64,000 bases of DNA from Prosopocoilus inquinatus (taxonomy: Eukaryota; Arthropoda; Insecta; Coleoptera; Lucanidae), in contig CM069870.1 in assembly GCA_036172665.1 (NCBI GenBank), positions 29,796,001 through 29,860,000 of the forward strand. Reading direction: 5' to 3'. The translations under genes were made by a program, and so were the position numbers. The notes under the pieces were generated by a model. That model did no database searches. It was not told the DNA's origin and worked only from the letters and a program-made list of their open reading frames with translations. Positions within the stretch are counted from its first letter, which is position 1; each line of letters starts with the position of its first letter. This document shows positions 33,287 through 44,518 of this stretch, one piece after another.

Positions 33287-34908
33287 GAGCAGATATTTCT
33301 CTATAAATACTTAAATTATTATGTATTTTCATAAATAATTGTAGTCGCTACATGAAATCCCGCAAACAATGAAAATTCGTCAAATCTGAAGGAACGGAAA
33401 GTCGAGGCAATCCCTTCCCGTTTCTTGGAGAGACGAGTACAAACATAGTGTTAAAGTGACACAGAAACAGCAATAAATAAGGAATCCACTTTACAGGCTT
33501 GTTATGTTTATGTTTATATTTCATAATTATCGATAAACTAAACGAAGCTTAAAACTCTTACTCTTCTACAAATATGTATCTGTTTAGGAAATCTCAATTC
33601 AGGTCCGAATGAATTTCAGAGTTTTGTGTTCTGAAAAGAAAGTATTTAGGAATAATTAAATTAGTCTTGTTACTAATATAATCAAATTCATAGCCGCATT
33701 AGAATAGTGCGAACTTATTACAGATATGAAGTCAATTAAACTTGCAAAAATTAAAATTTTTTATATTAAAACAACTGTAAAAACTGTAGATTTGAAGCTT
33801 TGAAAAAAAAATAGATCTACTGTTAAAACATGAAAATGAAAAAAAAACGTTTAATTACGACTATACCGGGTGGAAAGTTTCAAACCCGAACATAGAAAAC
33901 TTGCATTGAAAACTACGTTTCTGTAGATTACTGCTCACCATTTAAAGATGCAAAAATGGTAATGGTATTAAAGGAAAAAGAAAATTATGACTAAAATATT
34001 ATCGTGTTAAAATTATTCCTAAGTATGAATATATTCGGAATATAAATTAAATTTTTAAATATCAAATGAATAATTTAGTCGCCTATGTCAGATTTACTTT
34101 CAATTCTGTGATGTATTCGTCCGCTTATTTATTTCTGTGCTTTTTATGTTACCGTAGAAACGAGTTTAAAGTTGCGTGTAAACTAATAAAATTGCTCAAA
34201 ATTGCGTGTAAAGACTTGTCCCAATTTTTGGCGGACGCAGTTCATATTCGATGAACATTAATTTATTCTTCCAATTGTTTCACTGCACTTTTTTCATATT
34301 TCTTTCCATGGTATCTATCAAGCCGAAATAGTAACTTCTACCAAAGAAAAATGTACTTTTACATACACCGTAATAAATCCGAAGTCTGCAAGATCTAGTT
34401 TTGAGGGTCGAATTTTCTGATTTATTATTTATTCTTTTCTTTACGTTGATATATTACATAATCGTTTTCTATTCTGAATAGCAAAACTCATAACAAGATT
34501 TTCAAATACCATCCTAAAATTCAAACAATTGCCATACGTCCGGATTTCCCCGGACATGTTCGGGTTCTTCGGCAATCCGGGGACGTCCGGGTGGGTTTTG
34601 ATAACTGATTCGGATGTTCGTTAGGTCCCAAAGCCAAAGGCTTTTGAAAAGAGAAAACAAGAAATAAGTAAAATATGAACTTAGTGCGTAGTTTATGCCA
34701 CCTTGTATACAAAACTAAAATACATTTTCTTTATTACATTTTTTTTTTTAATATCTTCCTCGTCCGGATTTCGTCTGGATTTTTAAGTAGCCTTGTACTG
34801 GTTTTCAAATTTTATAGATGGCAATGGCATGGAGTAATATGTGATTTATGTGTTGTGATTACATCTAAAATTTGGCTCTCAAATTTCATTCTGTAAATCT
34901 TAAAATTA
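33287..34908. other. AT-rich non-coding DNA
   Basis: No gene. A small cluster of GTCCGGA / TCCGGAC words lies at 34538-34605 and again near 34763, forming a short hairpin. Otherwise nothing seen. Confidence 0.4.
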
Positions 34909-34910
34909 TA

Positions 34911-35607
34911 CAATGTGTCCACGGATTGGGTTCACAATAGAAAAACTTTTTCATTTTTGAGTTTTCGAAAAAAAGCGATTCTTTATAAAAGTTCTTGTTT
35001 GTCCTAAAACCGCAAGAAACTGTCAAATTCTGATTAAAAATAGCTGAGAAGAATTGAAAAAATTTTGTTTCTGATTTCATAAAATGTGACAGTCTCAAGA
35101 TTTTTGAGCAAAATCACATTACCTGTTAATGTCAGTCACATCAGTAGACGTAATTTACGAGTTAAATTTTTTGTGTCAAAAATGTTAACTCTAGAGCTAC
35201 GAAGTTATTTAATTAAATGTTACGGCATTTTTTTCCTTTTCCTTTTCCTATAACTTCATAATTGAGATTATCCGGATGCACCAGTAACGGTAAATACAAT
35301 GAAAAAAATATTTTAAAAATGGCGGAAACAGGGTCGGTGTTAAACAGAAAGAAAACGAAAGAAATTTATAATGAAGGTGATCCAGCTACAGCGTTGGCAA
35401 TGGCTTCCGCAGCTGAAACACCGCGCCTGCCTTTATGCACACTTTGAAATTCATGACACTGACAATACCGGCTAACATGATTTTACTCAAAATTCAAAAA
35501 AATCAGAACAGAATTTTCAGTTTTTCTCAGCTATTAGTCGGTATTTATTATTTCAGATATTGTTTTTGGGGGTTTTAGGACAAACAAAAACTTTTATACC
35601 CACAGTG
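34911..35607. mobile_element. 697-bp long-TIR element with a small internal ORF
   Basis: Arms of about 160 bp: left 34985-35140, right (inverted) about 35445-35600. Shared blocks are 'CTTGTTTGTCCTAAAACC' / 'TTTGTTTGTCCTAAAACC', 'TAGCTGAGAA' and 'TTGAGTAAAATCA' / 'TTGAGCAAAATCA'. Outer tips CAATGTG and, reverse-complemented, CACTGTG each lie next to TA. About 70 bp next to the right tip are missing relative to the left arm. The non-repeated centre contains the 42-codon ORF at 35319-35447. Confidence 0.65.
35319..35447 (+). CDS. 42-codon ORF inside a long-TIR element
   Basis: ATG at 35319 to TGA at 35445-35447, encoding 'MAETGSVLNRKKTKEIYNEG' then 'DPATALAMASAAETPRLPLC' and 'TL'. The sequence is much less AT-rich than its host element, which suggests a remnant of a once-longer coding region, either a transposase N-terminus or a captured host exon. 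I do not recognise it. Confidence 0.25.
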   Translation: MAETGSVLNRKKTKEIYNEGDPATALAMASAAETPRLPLCTL

Positions 35608-35933
35608 TATGTATGCTTATAATGAAATGATTATTAAATTTTATTATATTTATTAAATCAACTAATTATCGTTTACTACGGTAGCCTGTCTCTCTTACTA
35701 TAACAAATTTTACACAAAAATTGACATCGTGACATACGGGTCTAATAATTCAGTATAATGAGACCGTATACAAATATTTATGAGTTGATGAATAACACAC
35801 CACAAGTGATAACGAAGGTAAGATGCCTATCCTTGTTAGATTTTACTTCCCCTATTTTAGTTTTGTGGAGGGAGAAAATGTTTTAAGGGGAATACAGAAT
35901 CGGCCGGTCGTTAGACGGAAAGATCGCTCTTAA

Positions 35934-37035
35934 GAAATTAAAGTTTTGCCTGCACTGCATTGAGTCTTATTTACGCTCAGAAGATGCTTATAAGCCATCG
36001 AAGTGCTCTTAAAAGTAATATAAACAATAACAATTCGTACGGGTAACGCAGTTTCGGCCACGGGAGATGAGATAGTCGATTTTCTATAGTTAATCGATAA
36101 GCACGCTAAATAAGCGTTTGCGATATTAATTACTGTGCAAAATGCGCGCGCGTTGTTGGCCAAACTCGCGACTTGCGGCTTGCGTTAATTTATAATCAGC
36201 CTATATTATATGTATATAGGGTCTGTATATACAAGATGTGTTTAGGAAGTATTGTGCACTACTTCTGAAGGATAAAAAAGCTGTACGCTTCAGAGATAAG
36301 TTATCTATTGTAGAAAATTGCATGATATGTAGAGAATTAGCTATTGTACTTCTTGTATGCTAGCAACAGGGTTCGGAAGTGCTCACTCATTTGTAGATGA
36401 GTGAAGGGTTAGCAGATTCTAAGGTCATCAAACGCGAAGTGTATGCGAAGATAAGCGATAGCGTTTTTTCGTTTTTGTTCAGGTTCATGAATAGCTCGTT
36501 TACGTTCGCGTACGCTCATTCTGGTAAAGATGACGAATGCCTTATCTTTTAGTTTTTACGAATCAATCTCCGTAAAAGTTTGCAAGTGTAGGGACATTTC
36601 CGAACATTTCTCTATCATAAAAATTATATAAAAATATGTTTGTGATTATTATTTTTATTTTGCGGGAGTTGCGAGACAAACTTATCTTTTAATATTATAA
36701 AAAAGCTTATTTTGCTAATCAAATTAATGATTAACAATAATTGTGTATGTCTGCACACTGCACGTCAATGCTTCGCGTATATAAAACTGTTCCGTGAGCA
36801 ATTCGTCAACATTCACTCATGTGCGGTTGGCGTTCGCTCTTATGAGTCGTAAGTGCTCATGGAATCAGTTTTATGTACTCATATGAATGAATGATCGTTA
36901 ACATTGGTGTGCGCACATCAGTGTTAACCTTCACCCTCACGAACATGAGCATTTACTTTCGAACACATTTTTCAGTACTCACTCACGAGTGGTTCATATA
37001 TATATGTGTGTATCAGTTTATTACCCATCTCTGAC
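35934..37035. other. non-coding DNA with CACTCA/GAGTG word cluster
   Basis: Words of the CACTCA/TGAGTG type recur at about 36385, 36400, 36815, 36845 and 36975. A hAT-like tip (CAGAGATGGGTAA) reads inward on the minus strand from 37034, and CAGGGTTCGGAAG lies at 36369. Flanking 8-mers do not match, so a hAT remnant is only suspected. A TATATAAAA at 36778 has no gene behind it. Confidence 0.35.
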
Positions 37036-37039
37036 AGTA

Positions 37040-37935
37040 ATATATAATTTTACAAAATACAGTAAAAGAGTATATAATAATACACATTTAAGACTACTAT
37101 TTAGAAAATTCATTCTCTAGGAACTCATCTAAGGAATAAAAGGCTTGCGTCAAAAATATTTTCTTTAGTTTTTTTCCTGAAAAGTCCTATGTTTGTCAAA
37201 TTCCTTATAGTAAGGGGTATCCGGTTGAAAAAAGTTTTTCCAGCGTAAGAGGGAGAATTTTTCAGTAAAGATAGTTCATGTTTCGGTAAGTAAGATTTTG
37301 TCTGTAACGCGTATGGTAGGAATGTACTTATATCACATCCCTCGAGAATGCTATGTCTGTTTTTGAAAATTAAAGTTAAGATTTCTATAAGGAAAAGTGA
37401 ATAGATAGTTAAGATATTATATTTAATGAAGAGCGGGCGGCAATGGGCACGCAGACTTTCGCCTATTAAAAAACGTACTGCTCGTTTTTGTATTTTAAAT
37501 ATATGATTTAGGTTTTCATTTGAGGTGAAACCCAAAAAGGCAATACAGTAACGCAGACGTGATTCGAAAAGTGAAAAATAGACGGTTCTAGCTACAATTG
37601 GACCTATTTTATTACGAATAATATGAATCGCATAGCAAGCTGAGGACAGAGAAGTCGCAACGTGTTGAATATGATTCGTCCAGCTTAAATTATCATCTAA
37701 GTGGAGTCCTAAGAATTTTATTTCGGTTATTTTTTTAATTTGTTAATAATCTCAAATTAATGTATCGAAATTAAATAAATTGTTTTTAAATACGAGATAT
37801 TGAGTTTTATCGGAATTAAGTGATAATTTATTAGCGGCGAACCAATTTCTGATTAACAACATATCGCTGTTGATGCATGATTCTAAGGTGACTTGTTCCT
37901 TTCCATGAATGAGCATTTCCGAACTCTGGCTAAGA
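37040..37935 (-). pseudogene. 5'-truncated LINE, 3' end of reverse-transcriptase ORF
   Basis: Minus-strand pieces of the C-terminal part of a non-LTR retrotransposon polyprotein of Jockey/CR1 type. From about 37930: 'TLESCINSDMLLIRNWFAAN' and 'KLSLNSDKTQYLVFKN', the segment just after the RT catalytic boxes. After stops and shifts in 37560-37760, 37535-37125 gives 'NLNHIFKIQKRAVRFLIG', 'HCRPLFIKYNILTIYSL' and 'KTFFNRIPLTIRNL', the usual C-terminal region of these proteins. The RT catalytic core is absent, as in most 5'-truncated LINE copies. Confidence 0.8.
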
Positions 37936-37979
37936 ATACGCAACTTCTTTGGGTACAGGCTCGGCAGGGCGTGGCACAT

Positions 37980-39543
37980 GCTACATAACTTGACCGCTGA
38001 CTGGTTGGACTATATTGGCGGGCGTGATGAGATGTCTGGGTTGTTGAGGACATCGTTGCATTAGTGGCCACCAGAGATGTGAAACGGCCATATTGGCTTT
38101 AAAATCTCTCTTGCGTTCTGAGTCACAAACTACACAAAATTGATATTTGAAAATATGCGGTAATAATTTTAATCTTTCACAGATTGGCTCAGGTATAGTT
38201 TTCTGGCGATATCGGTAGATGTACCAATTATAAAAATGATTTAATTATGGCCAAATCTTATTACAGAGAAAGCAGTTTGAAATTTTACACTGGGTTAGGT
38301 ACAAATTTAACAAAAAAATCGTTTTCTTAACTTTCCTTACAAATTTAAAATATGTATTTTTAGATAAATAGGTCTTTCTTCATACTGCTTCATACTGGTC
38401 AGACAGTCAAAAAATACGTAAGAAAATCTGAATTTCAGTAGCGTTTCACGGGCCTAGTGGCCACTCCCGAAGGGAGATCGTACTATCAGGGTTAAAATGC
38501 TGATTACAGCCCAATGAGGCCCGTTGGGGCCCCGATGTAGGATAGGGACCCCTAAGGATATTAAATTGTCGCCAGTCCTATGTGCCTGGTGAAGGTAGAG
38601 GCCGGTGAAGAGATGCCACACCACCTGGCAGAAGACTAGATTGTTGGTAAAAAAATCAATATTTCTGTGACATGTGTAGTATACAAAGAAACTCACAATA
38701 AAGATCAAACCATGAACCATTTTATTATCTAAAACGAAAAATTAGGAAAAATGAATTTTACTTAAAACAGTTACAATTTCAGATATCTATAACCCTTCAG
38801 CATTCAAAAAACTTTAAAATTTAAGGTAAAAAAAATATCAGATTTGCAGGGTGTTCAAAGCGGTTCAAGCGCAACAATAACATTCATAATTAACTCGTGT
38901 CCTAACACGCAAATTTAATGCGGTTCGGTATAAAGCCCCATCTCCATTGTGCTGAACTACATTAACGAGCGGCAAAAGCTATTGACGTTGCCAAAATTGA
39001 TAGACGTTCGTTCCCATAATGCAGTTCAACGGTAAAGTAATTTACTATTTTCTTTAAGGGAAAGTGCATTATTAATTACATACTTTGCCTAGCTGAGTGC
39101 ACCCACGAATTATTGAACTGCACTGTGAAACGGATGTGTGGTCCAATCCAATATTTTGATATACCGGTATTTGATTCTCCGGTCTTCCATAATTTTTACC
39201 AATATTTCAGCAGCCAATACAATACGATCCAATCCAAAATTTTGAAGTCCCGGTACTTACTTTTGATTCTTGATTCTTTTCATCTGTACTTCAACCTGCA
39301 ATAATAACTTGTCAAATTCATATTCATATTCATGGCCTTTTAATACACAGAGTGCATACCACAAACAATATGCTCTATTACATATTCCTGTTAAGCATTC
39401 CAAAGTCCAATTAAGATTTTAGATTCATCCAAGTCTGAAAAATTGAAATAAATGGAAAGGAAACGATTTAATAAGAGACTTGGTATTAGACGAAGTAAAC
39501 AAAAACCATGTGGAACATGGCAGATAGACACAATTAGTGATAC
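37980..39543. other. non-coding DNA with a GC-rich unassigned block
   Basis: 38440-38640 is GC-rich ('GAGGCCCGTTGGGGCCCCGA') and could be an unrecognised repeat such as a SINE. No start, splice site or family supports a gene. The rest is AT-rich with nothing recognised. Confidence 0.35.
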
Positions 39544-39545
39544 TA

Positions 39546-40568
39546 CCGTGCCTTCAATTGAATTCCTCATTAATGCAAGCTGTGATTTTTTTATGAAGTC
39601 GGCGACACAATTCTAGAGAACTACTCTAGAACTACTCTGCGTTTCATGTTTTCAAATCCGTTTGCTAAGTGTTCGGAGGTTATGTTAGCACACACATCTG
39701 TAATGCCCGCACGAAGTTCTTCGATTGTGTGACGCGTAGTTCTAAAAACTGTGTTTTTCATGTGCGGATAAATGAAGTAATCCATAATTGTGAGATCCGG
39801 AGACCTTGCAGGAAAATTCACAATCCGATTATCGAAAAACTGCTGCAGGAAAGTCATTGTTTGATGAGCTGTGTGGGCAATAGCATTGTCTTGCTGAAAA
39901 AAACCCTTCTGTAAGTTCATCATCATGTAGTTGATTAATGAAAGGTTCTAATAACTCATTTCGGTATCTTTCAGCAGTTACTGGGTCGTTAAGAAATATT
40001 GGTTCGATGATACGCCTTCTTGACACTGCTAGCCAAACACCAATTTTTAATGGATGTAATGGAGTTTCCACAAATTCATGGGGATTTTCTGCTGACCATA
40101 TTCTCATATTCTGTTTATTTAAATACCCTGAGAGATGAAACCAGGCCTAATCGGAAAAGAAACATTTGTCAAGAATGTCGTTGTTGTTTAAGTTATCAAG
40201 AAACGACTGACAATATTCTGTTCTTCTGTGAAAATCTACTGGCCTGAGTTCGTGGACTGCTTGAATCTTATATGGATAAAGCCTTAAGTCATTTCTAAGA
40301 ATAGTGTGACATGTTCCCGCTGATAGCTGAACTTCTTGTGAAAGTTTCGCAATAAATATCTTGGGAGAGTGTTCCATTCGATCCCGAACATCTTCAATGC
40401 AGGGTGCAGTCCTTTTCTTAGCTGCTCCGCTCCCTGTTTTGTGACCAAGTGATCCTGTTTCAGGAAATTTACGAACACAAGCATGGATATGTTTAACTAG
40501 CTATTCATAAGTAATAGCAAAATTAGGAAACTGCTATCGAAACTTCTGTACACACTGATTAATTGAAC
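39546..40568 (-). mobile_element. M1 transposon copy 2, truncated
   Basis: One terminus is intact (CCGTGCCTTCAATTGAATTC after TA at 39544-39545). The other is missing: similarity to copies 1 and 3 stops at about 40568, within the leader before the HTH. An internal deletion near 39620 removes the last coding residues and about 100 bp of 3' region. The minus-strand transposase pieces show 'HIHACV', 'FRRQ', 'LYPYKIQAVHELRPV', 'KCFFSD', 'MRIWSAENPHEFVE', 'QQDNAIAHTA' and 'ARSPDLTIMDYF'. A stop follows the first catalytic block ('FFSD' then a stop at about 40147). It has the same T-run frameshift as the other copies. Confidence 0.92.
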
Positions 40569-41467
40569 GATTACAAGGGGGTCCCTTACTACTTGGACCG
40601 TTCAGGAGTTAAAATAAAGGAGTCTTGTGTTTTATTTAATAATACGAAATCTTGATATTTCTAGCTTTTTTGTGACAAGTCACGGATCAAGTTATCGAAG
40701 TTCGATTGTAAATGCATTGAGAAAAATAAATCGTTCAGTCCACCAAAAATGCATTCGGTTAACAAACTTTTTCATTTACCTATTAGCAATGATGCCTACG
40801 ATAACTGAACCAACAGTAAAAAAGTTAAATATTTTAGGTTGAATCGATTCTTTCGTTTGATACAAGACATTATGCATGACACTTCAATGTACAAAAAGAT
40901 TGATTCAAAAGTCAAGATTTTCAAATTGTTCACGCAAGTTGCTTAAACCAACTACATATCTCATTTGACTGAACGCTTGTTCAATATTTATTTATTGAAT
41001 ATATGTTTATGTTCAAATATTATAACCAACAAATATAAATGGTTAAACCAAATCAGTCTAGAATGTGCGGATATCGCTTCGGGTGAGTCATTAGCTGTTT
41101 TCTCGTTACGCAATTTGTGCACCCAAACGAGCCCAAGAGCGCAAAAGAGCGCGAAGCGCACGTTCCAGTTAGACAACTTTCCATAAGTTTATACATGAAG
41201 CTCACGCGGTTAAAACCCAAGTGTGCTTGAAAGGCAAAATTCAGAGCTAACAGAAAACACCTAGTTTCTCCTCAGGAGCACAAGAGCTCTTTCTGAGGAA
41301 AGTACGACCGTTTCAGTTAGTCTGATTACTGGTGAATCAAGAAATAATACGACATTCATTTTCACAAGAAATGCGAGAAATACTCGTGAATATTTTGCCA
41401 GCGTCATCTATTTATAAGTCAAAAGTTAGAATCTCATTAACTGCTTGCTGTTAATTTTACTCGACTT
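40569..41467. other. non-coding DNA
   Basis: No gene supported. A GC-rich patch at 41100-41165 is open on both strands but lacks family or splice support. Confidence 0.4.
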
Positions 41468-41735
41468 ATGCCCGATTTCTTCACCTCCTGATAAGTGTAC
41501 CTGCCAGGTATTATCATTGGAGACCATTATATTGATAATAGTTTCCGACGATATTAACTGGGAAATAAATTTATCAAGATGTGAAGAAATCGGGCCTTAG
41601 GTCCGATCTTACGCGTCGGTTAATACCCTAGGAAATCATTATCGGCACAAAGGTTTCCAATGATATTTAACGGTTAAATTTATCAGGACGTGATAAGATC
41701 GAGCCTAAATTTTCAGGAGGTGGTAAAATCGGGCC
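41468..41735. repeat. inverted-repeat cluster with CCCGATTTCTTCAC words
   Basis: CCCGATTTCTTCACCTCCTG at 41470 is inverted at 41584 ('ATGTGAAGAAATCGGG') and again at 41712 ('CAGGAGGTGGTAAAATCGGG'). A diverged inner copy at 41608 / 41691 ('GATCTTACGCGTC' / 'GGACGTGATAAGATC') makes two hairpins in a row. Probably a MITE with an internal duplication. Confidence 0.6.
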
Positions 41736-41921
41736 TTAACTTAACTTTTCATTCTGCTTTATTCAATTATCGGAAAGATTATTTAGCCAACAGAGCTTTA
41801 TAAATATTTAGAGATTTCATATTTTTGACTTAACAAATTAAATAGTTTCAATTTTAGGCAAGACGGTTCCGTCTTTCAGTCAATTCTAACATTTTTTTTT
41901 AAATTATTTCAACAATTTATA

Positions 41922-43271
41922 CCGTGCCTTCAATTGAATTCCTCATTAAAGTAAGCTGTGATTTTTTTATGAAGTTGGCGCCACAATTCTAGAGGAAACA
42001 GTTGTCATTAACTGTCAGTACAGATCATAACATCAAATAAAAACACAACATTAAAGTTTAAAGTAGATGCTCAAAGTGCTCTCCTTCAGCTTGAATACAT
42101 AAACGTACTCTGCGTTTCATGTTTTAAAACCCGTTTGCTAAGTGTTCGGGGGTTATGTTAGCACACACATCTGTAATGCCCGCACGAAGTTCTTCGATTG
42201 TGTGATGCGTAGTTCTAAAAACTGTGTTTTTCATGTGCGAATAAATGAATCAAAAAAAAAAAATCCATAATTGTGCGATCCGGAGACCTTGCAGGAAAAT
42301 TCACAATCCGATTATCGAAAAACTGCTGCAGGAAACTCATTGTTTCATGAGCTTGTGGGCAGTAGCATTGTCTTGCTGAAAAAAAACCTTCTGTAAGTTC
42401 ATCATCATGTAGTTGATTAATGAAAGGTTCTAATAATTCATTTCGGTATCTTTCAGCAGTTACTGAGTCGTTAAAAAATATTGGTCCGGTGATACGCCTT
42501 CTTGACACTGCTAGTCAAACACCAATTTTTAATGGATGTAATGGAGTTTCCACAAATTCATGGGGATTTTCTGCTGACAATATTCTCATATTCTATTTAT
42601 CTAAATACCCTGAGAGATGAAACCAGGCCTCATCGGAAAAGAAACACTTGTCAAGAATGTCATCATTGTTTAAGTTATCAAGAAACCACTGACAATATTC
42701 TGTTCTTCTGTGAAAATCTACTGGCCTGAGTTCGTGGACTGCTTGAATCTTATATGGATAAATCTTTAAGTCTTTTTTAAAAATAGTGTGACATGTTCCC
42801 ACTGATAGCTGAACTTCTTGTGAAAGTTTTGCAATAGATTTCTTGAGAGAGTGTTCCATTCGATCCCGAACATCTTCAATGCAGGCAGCAGTCCTTCTCT
42901 TAGCTGCTCCGCTCCCTGTTTTGCGACCAAGTGATCCTGTTTCACGAAGTTTAGGAACACAAGCATGGATATGTTTAACTAGCTGTTCATAAGTAATCGC
43001 AAAATTAGGAAACTGCTGTCGAAATTTCTGTACACACTGATTAATTGACTAAACTATCTGTCCATTTTCTATTCTACCGGTTTGAAAATAACTTTCAATA
43101 ATAAATATTTTCTGCTGTAATTCTAACATTTTGAATTAATTGAAAATACAAAGTGTCAATTTGACATTTGTTTAATTAAATAATTGAACAGCTATCAGTG
43201 CTGCAAATCTTAAGAGAAAAAAACAGTGAAATCATAACCCACTTTAATGAGAAATTCGATTGAAGGCACGG
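41922..43271 (-). mobile_element. M1 transposon copy 3, complete
   Basis: 1350 bp with both termini (CCGTGCCTTCAATTGAATTC; CCGTGCCTTCAATCGAATTT from the other side), and TA at 41920-41921 and 43272-43273. Similarity to copies 1 and 2 runs throughout. One transposase pseudogene lies on the minus strand. Confidence 0.95.
42067..43048 (-). pseudogene. M1 transposase, copy 3 (broken)
   Basis: From the N-terminus: HTH leader ('INQCVQKFRQQFPNFAITYE' in a frame beginning near 43048), 'ACVPKLRETGSLGRK', 'MEHSLKKSIAKLSQEVQLS', 'KCFFSDEAWFHLSGYL' with the first Asp, a stop and shift near 42595, 'SRRRITGPIFFNDSVTAERY', and the shared T-run frameshift near 42380. A second shift lies near 42350, then 'FPARSPDRTIMDFF' (third Asp) and a run of A/T inserted at 42251-42260 that breaks the end. 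Same architecture as copies 1 and 2, and unable to make a full protein. Confidence 0.85.
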
Positions 43272-43329
43272 TAGTTAGTAGGGTCAAATGAGATGTTTAT
43301 TTTTGAAGTTAGGAGTATATTTTCACTTA

Positions 43330-43727
43330 TTAATAATGTTCAATTGTGCGACCTCTGCCTCAATGGACGCTCTACAACGACGCGTCATTGATTCTATCGA
43401 ATGCGTTGAAATATTTCAGGCAGACGTGTGAAGATTCAGTGGCTGAATTGAATGAATCTCGGTCCTTGTAAGTTCCTCCTGCATGGCAATTGTCGTCTCG
43501 TACACCAGGTTAATTAATTGACCCCACAAAAAATTGAGGTTTCTTAAATGACCACCCAAAAAAATTAAGGGGCTTAAGATTCCCGCAGATTAGGTAGTAG
43601 GTTCACCACATCCAATCGACTGTTTACCAAATATGATTCAGAAACACTTGCATTGTAGCAATATAATTTATTTCTCTTGAACTCCTTTGCTAACCCGAAA
43701 TCTGTGTATTGAATTTGGAACAGCCTG
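43330..43727 (-). pseudogene. deletion derivative of another mariner-like element
   Basis: On the minus strand a tip resembling CAGGCTGTTCCAAATTCAA (43727 inward) is followed, after some 100 bp, by the C-terminal end of a transposase: 'APLIFLGGHLRNLNF' (in place of the usual LTPLDFFLWGHLK block), 'LVYETTIAMQEELTRTEIHS' and 'SMTRRCRASIEAE'. The N-terminus and the first two catalytic blocks are deleted. The other terminus is not identified. Confidence 0.55.
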
Positions 43728-44145
43728 TATGTTGTTGTCATTTATATAAATTACTGCATCGCTTCTCAACCTGGAGGTCGCGATCAGATATACGAGGGAT
43801 CACAGTCGGTCTCAATAAAGAAACACTTAACGCACAAAGAAGCCTTTTGTAATCAAATGTTGATAAAACATAAATTAGGTGGTCGTGGGACTTAGAAAGT
43901 TGATTTTGAAGCTTAAGGGGGAGTCGCGAGGCTTAAAAAGTTAAGAAACATGGAATTACTGTAATGGATCGAGGGAAAGAAACACGACGTCTTTTCTAAC
44001 AGCTAATTTAATAAGACTGTTACAAAGAAATAACATAAAAACTAAAACAATAACGCGGCACGTCTGATGCTTGACTAATTATAAGAACTTGTTACCAGAT
44101 AGTGCAACAGTTAATCATAATTCATAGTTTAGTATATTTGTATTG

Positions 44146-44264
44146 CTCGGAGTTACTCTAAAAGCTGTAAAATTATGATTTTCAGTCGCATCCGTTTACC
44201 TCACATCGGATGTACAGGAATGTAACTGAAAACTACATTTTATAGGTTTTAGGGTAACTCCGAG
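44146..44264. repeat. 119-bp hairpin MITE
   Basis: CTCGGAGTTACTCTAAAA at the left pairs with 'TTTTAGGGTAACTCCGAG' at the right. Pairing continues through 'ATGATTTTCAGT' versus 'ACTGAAAACTAC'. A small inner hairpin ('CATCCG' / 'CGGATG') sits at the loop. Non-coding. Confidence 0.8.
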
Positions 44265-44518
44265 TTATTACTCGTTTTGACAATAAAATAAAATACTTTA
44301 TACTTAACGAGCTTTGATATTCACAAACAAATGTCAGTTCGTTCAAATTAAGATAAATAGGTTGAATTATCACGTTATGTGTCCCAGCGGTGGAAGAGTT
44401 GCCGTGAGTTGTAGGAAAATTATTTAATAACATTTCCTGAAATTTTGATTATCGCAATAAATAATTTCCCTAGTATTCACGGTAACTACTAAGCCGCCAG
44501 GACATGTAACGTAATGAC

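Larger units (their letters stand above)
33013..35929. mobile_element. possible 2.9-kb TTAA-flanked element
   Basis: GAGCGATCTTTCCGT follows TTAA at 33009-33012, and its exact inverse precedes TTAA at 35930-35933. A 19-bp perfect inverted match (TTAA included) 2.9 kb apart is unlikely by chance. TTAA flanks suggest a piggyBac-like insertion, but the tip does not look like known piggyBac ends and no transposase is present. MITEs at 33142-33284 and 34911-35607 are nested inside. Confidence 0.33.

Noticed and set aside
36778..36800. TATATAAAA box as a gene promoter
   Set aside because: No exon or open frame follows on the plus strand; the next coding feature is a LINE tail on the opposite strand.
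40988..41186. Coding frames on both strands around 41100
   Set aside because: A short GC-rich patch leaves both strands open, with no recognisable motif or splice signals.
42360..42390. Programmed ribosomal frameshift in M1 transposase
   Set aside because: The T-run length differs among copies and each has other lesions, so shared ancestry of a broken copy is a simpler explanation. It is kept only as a point to test.
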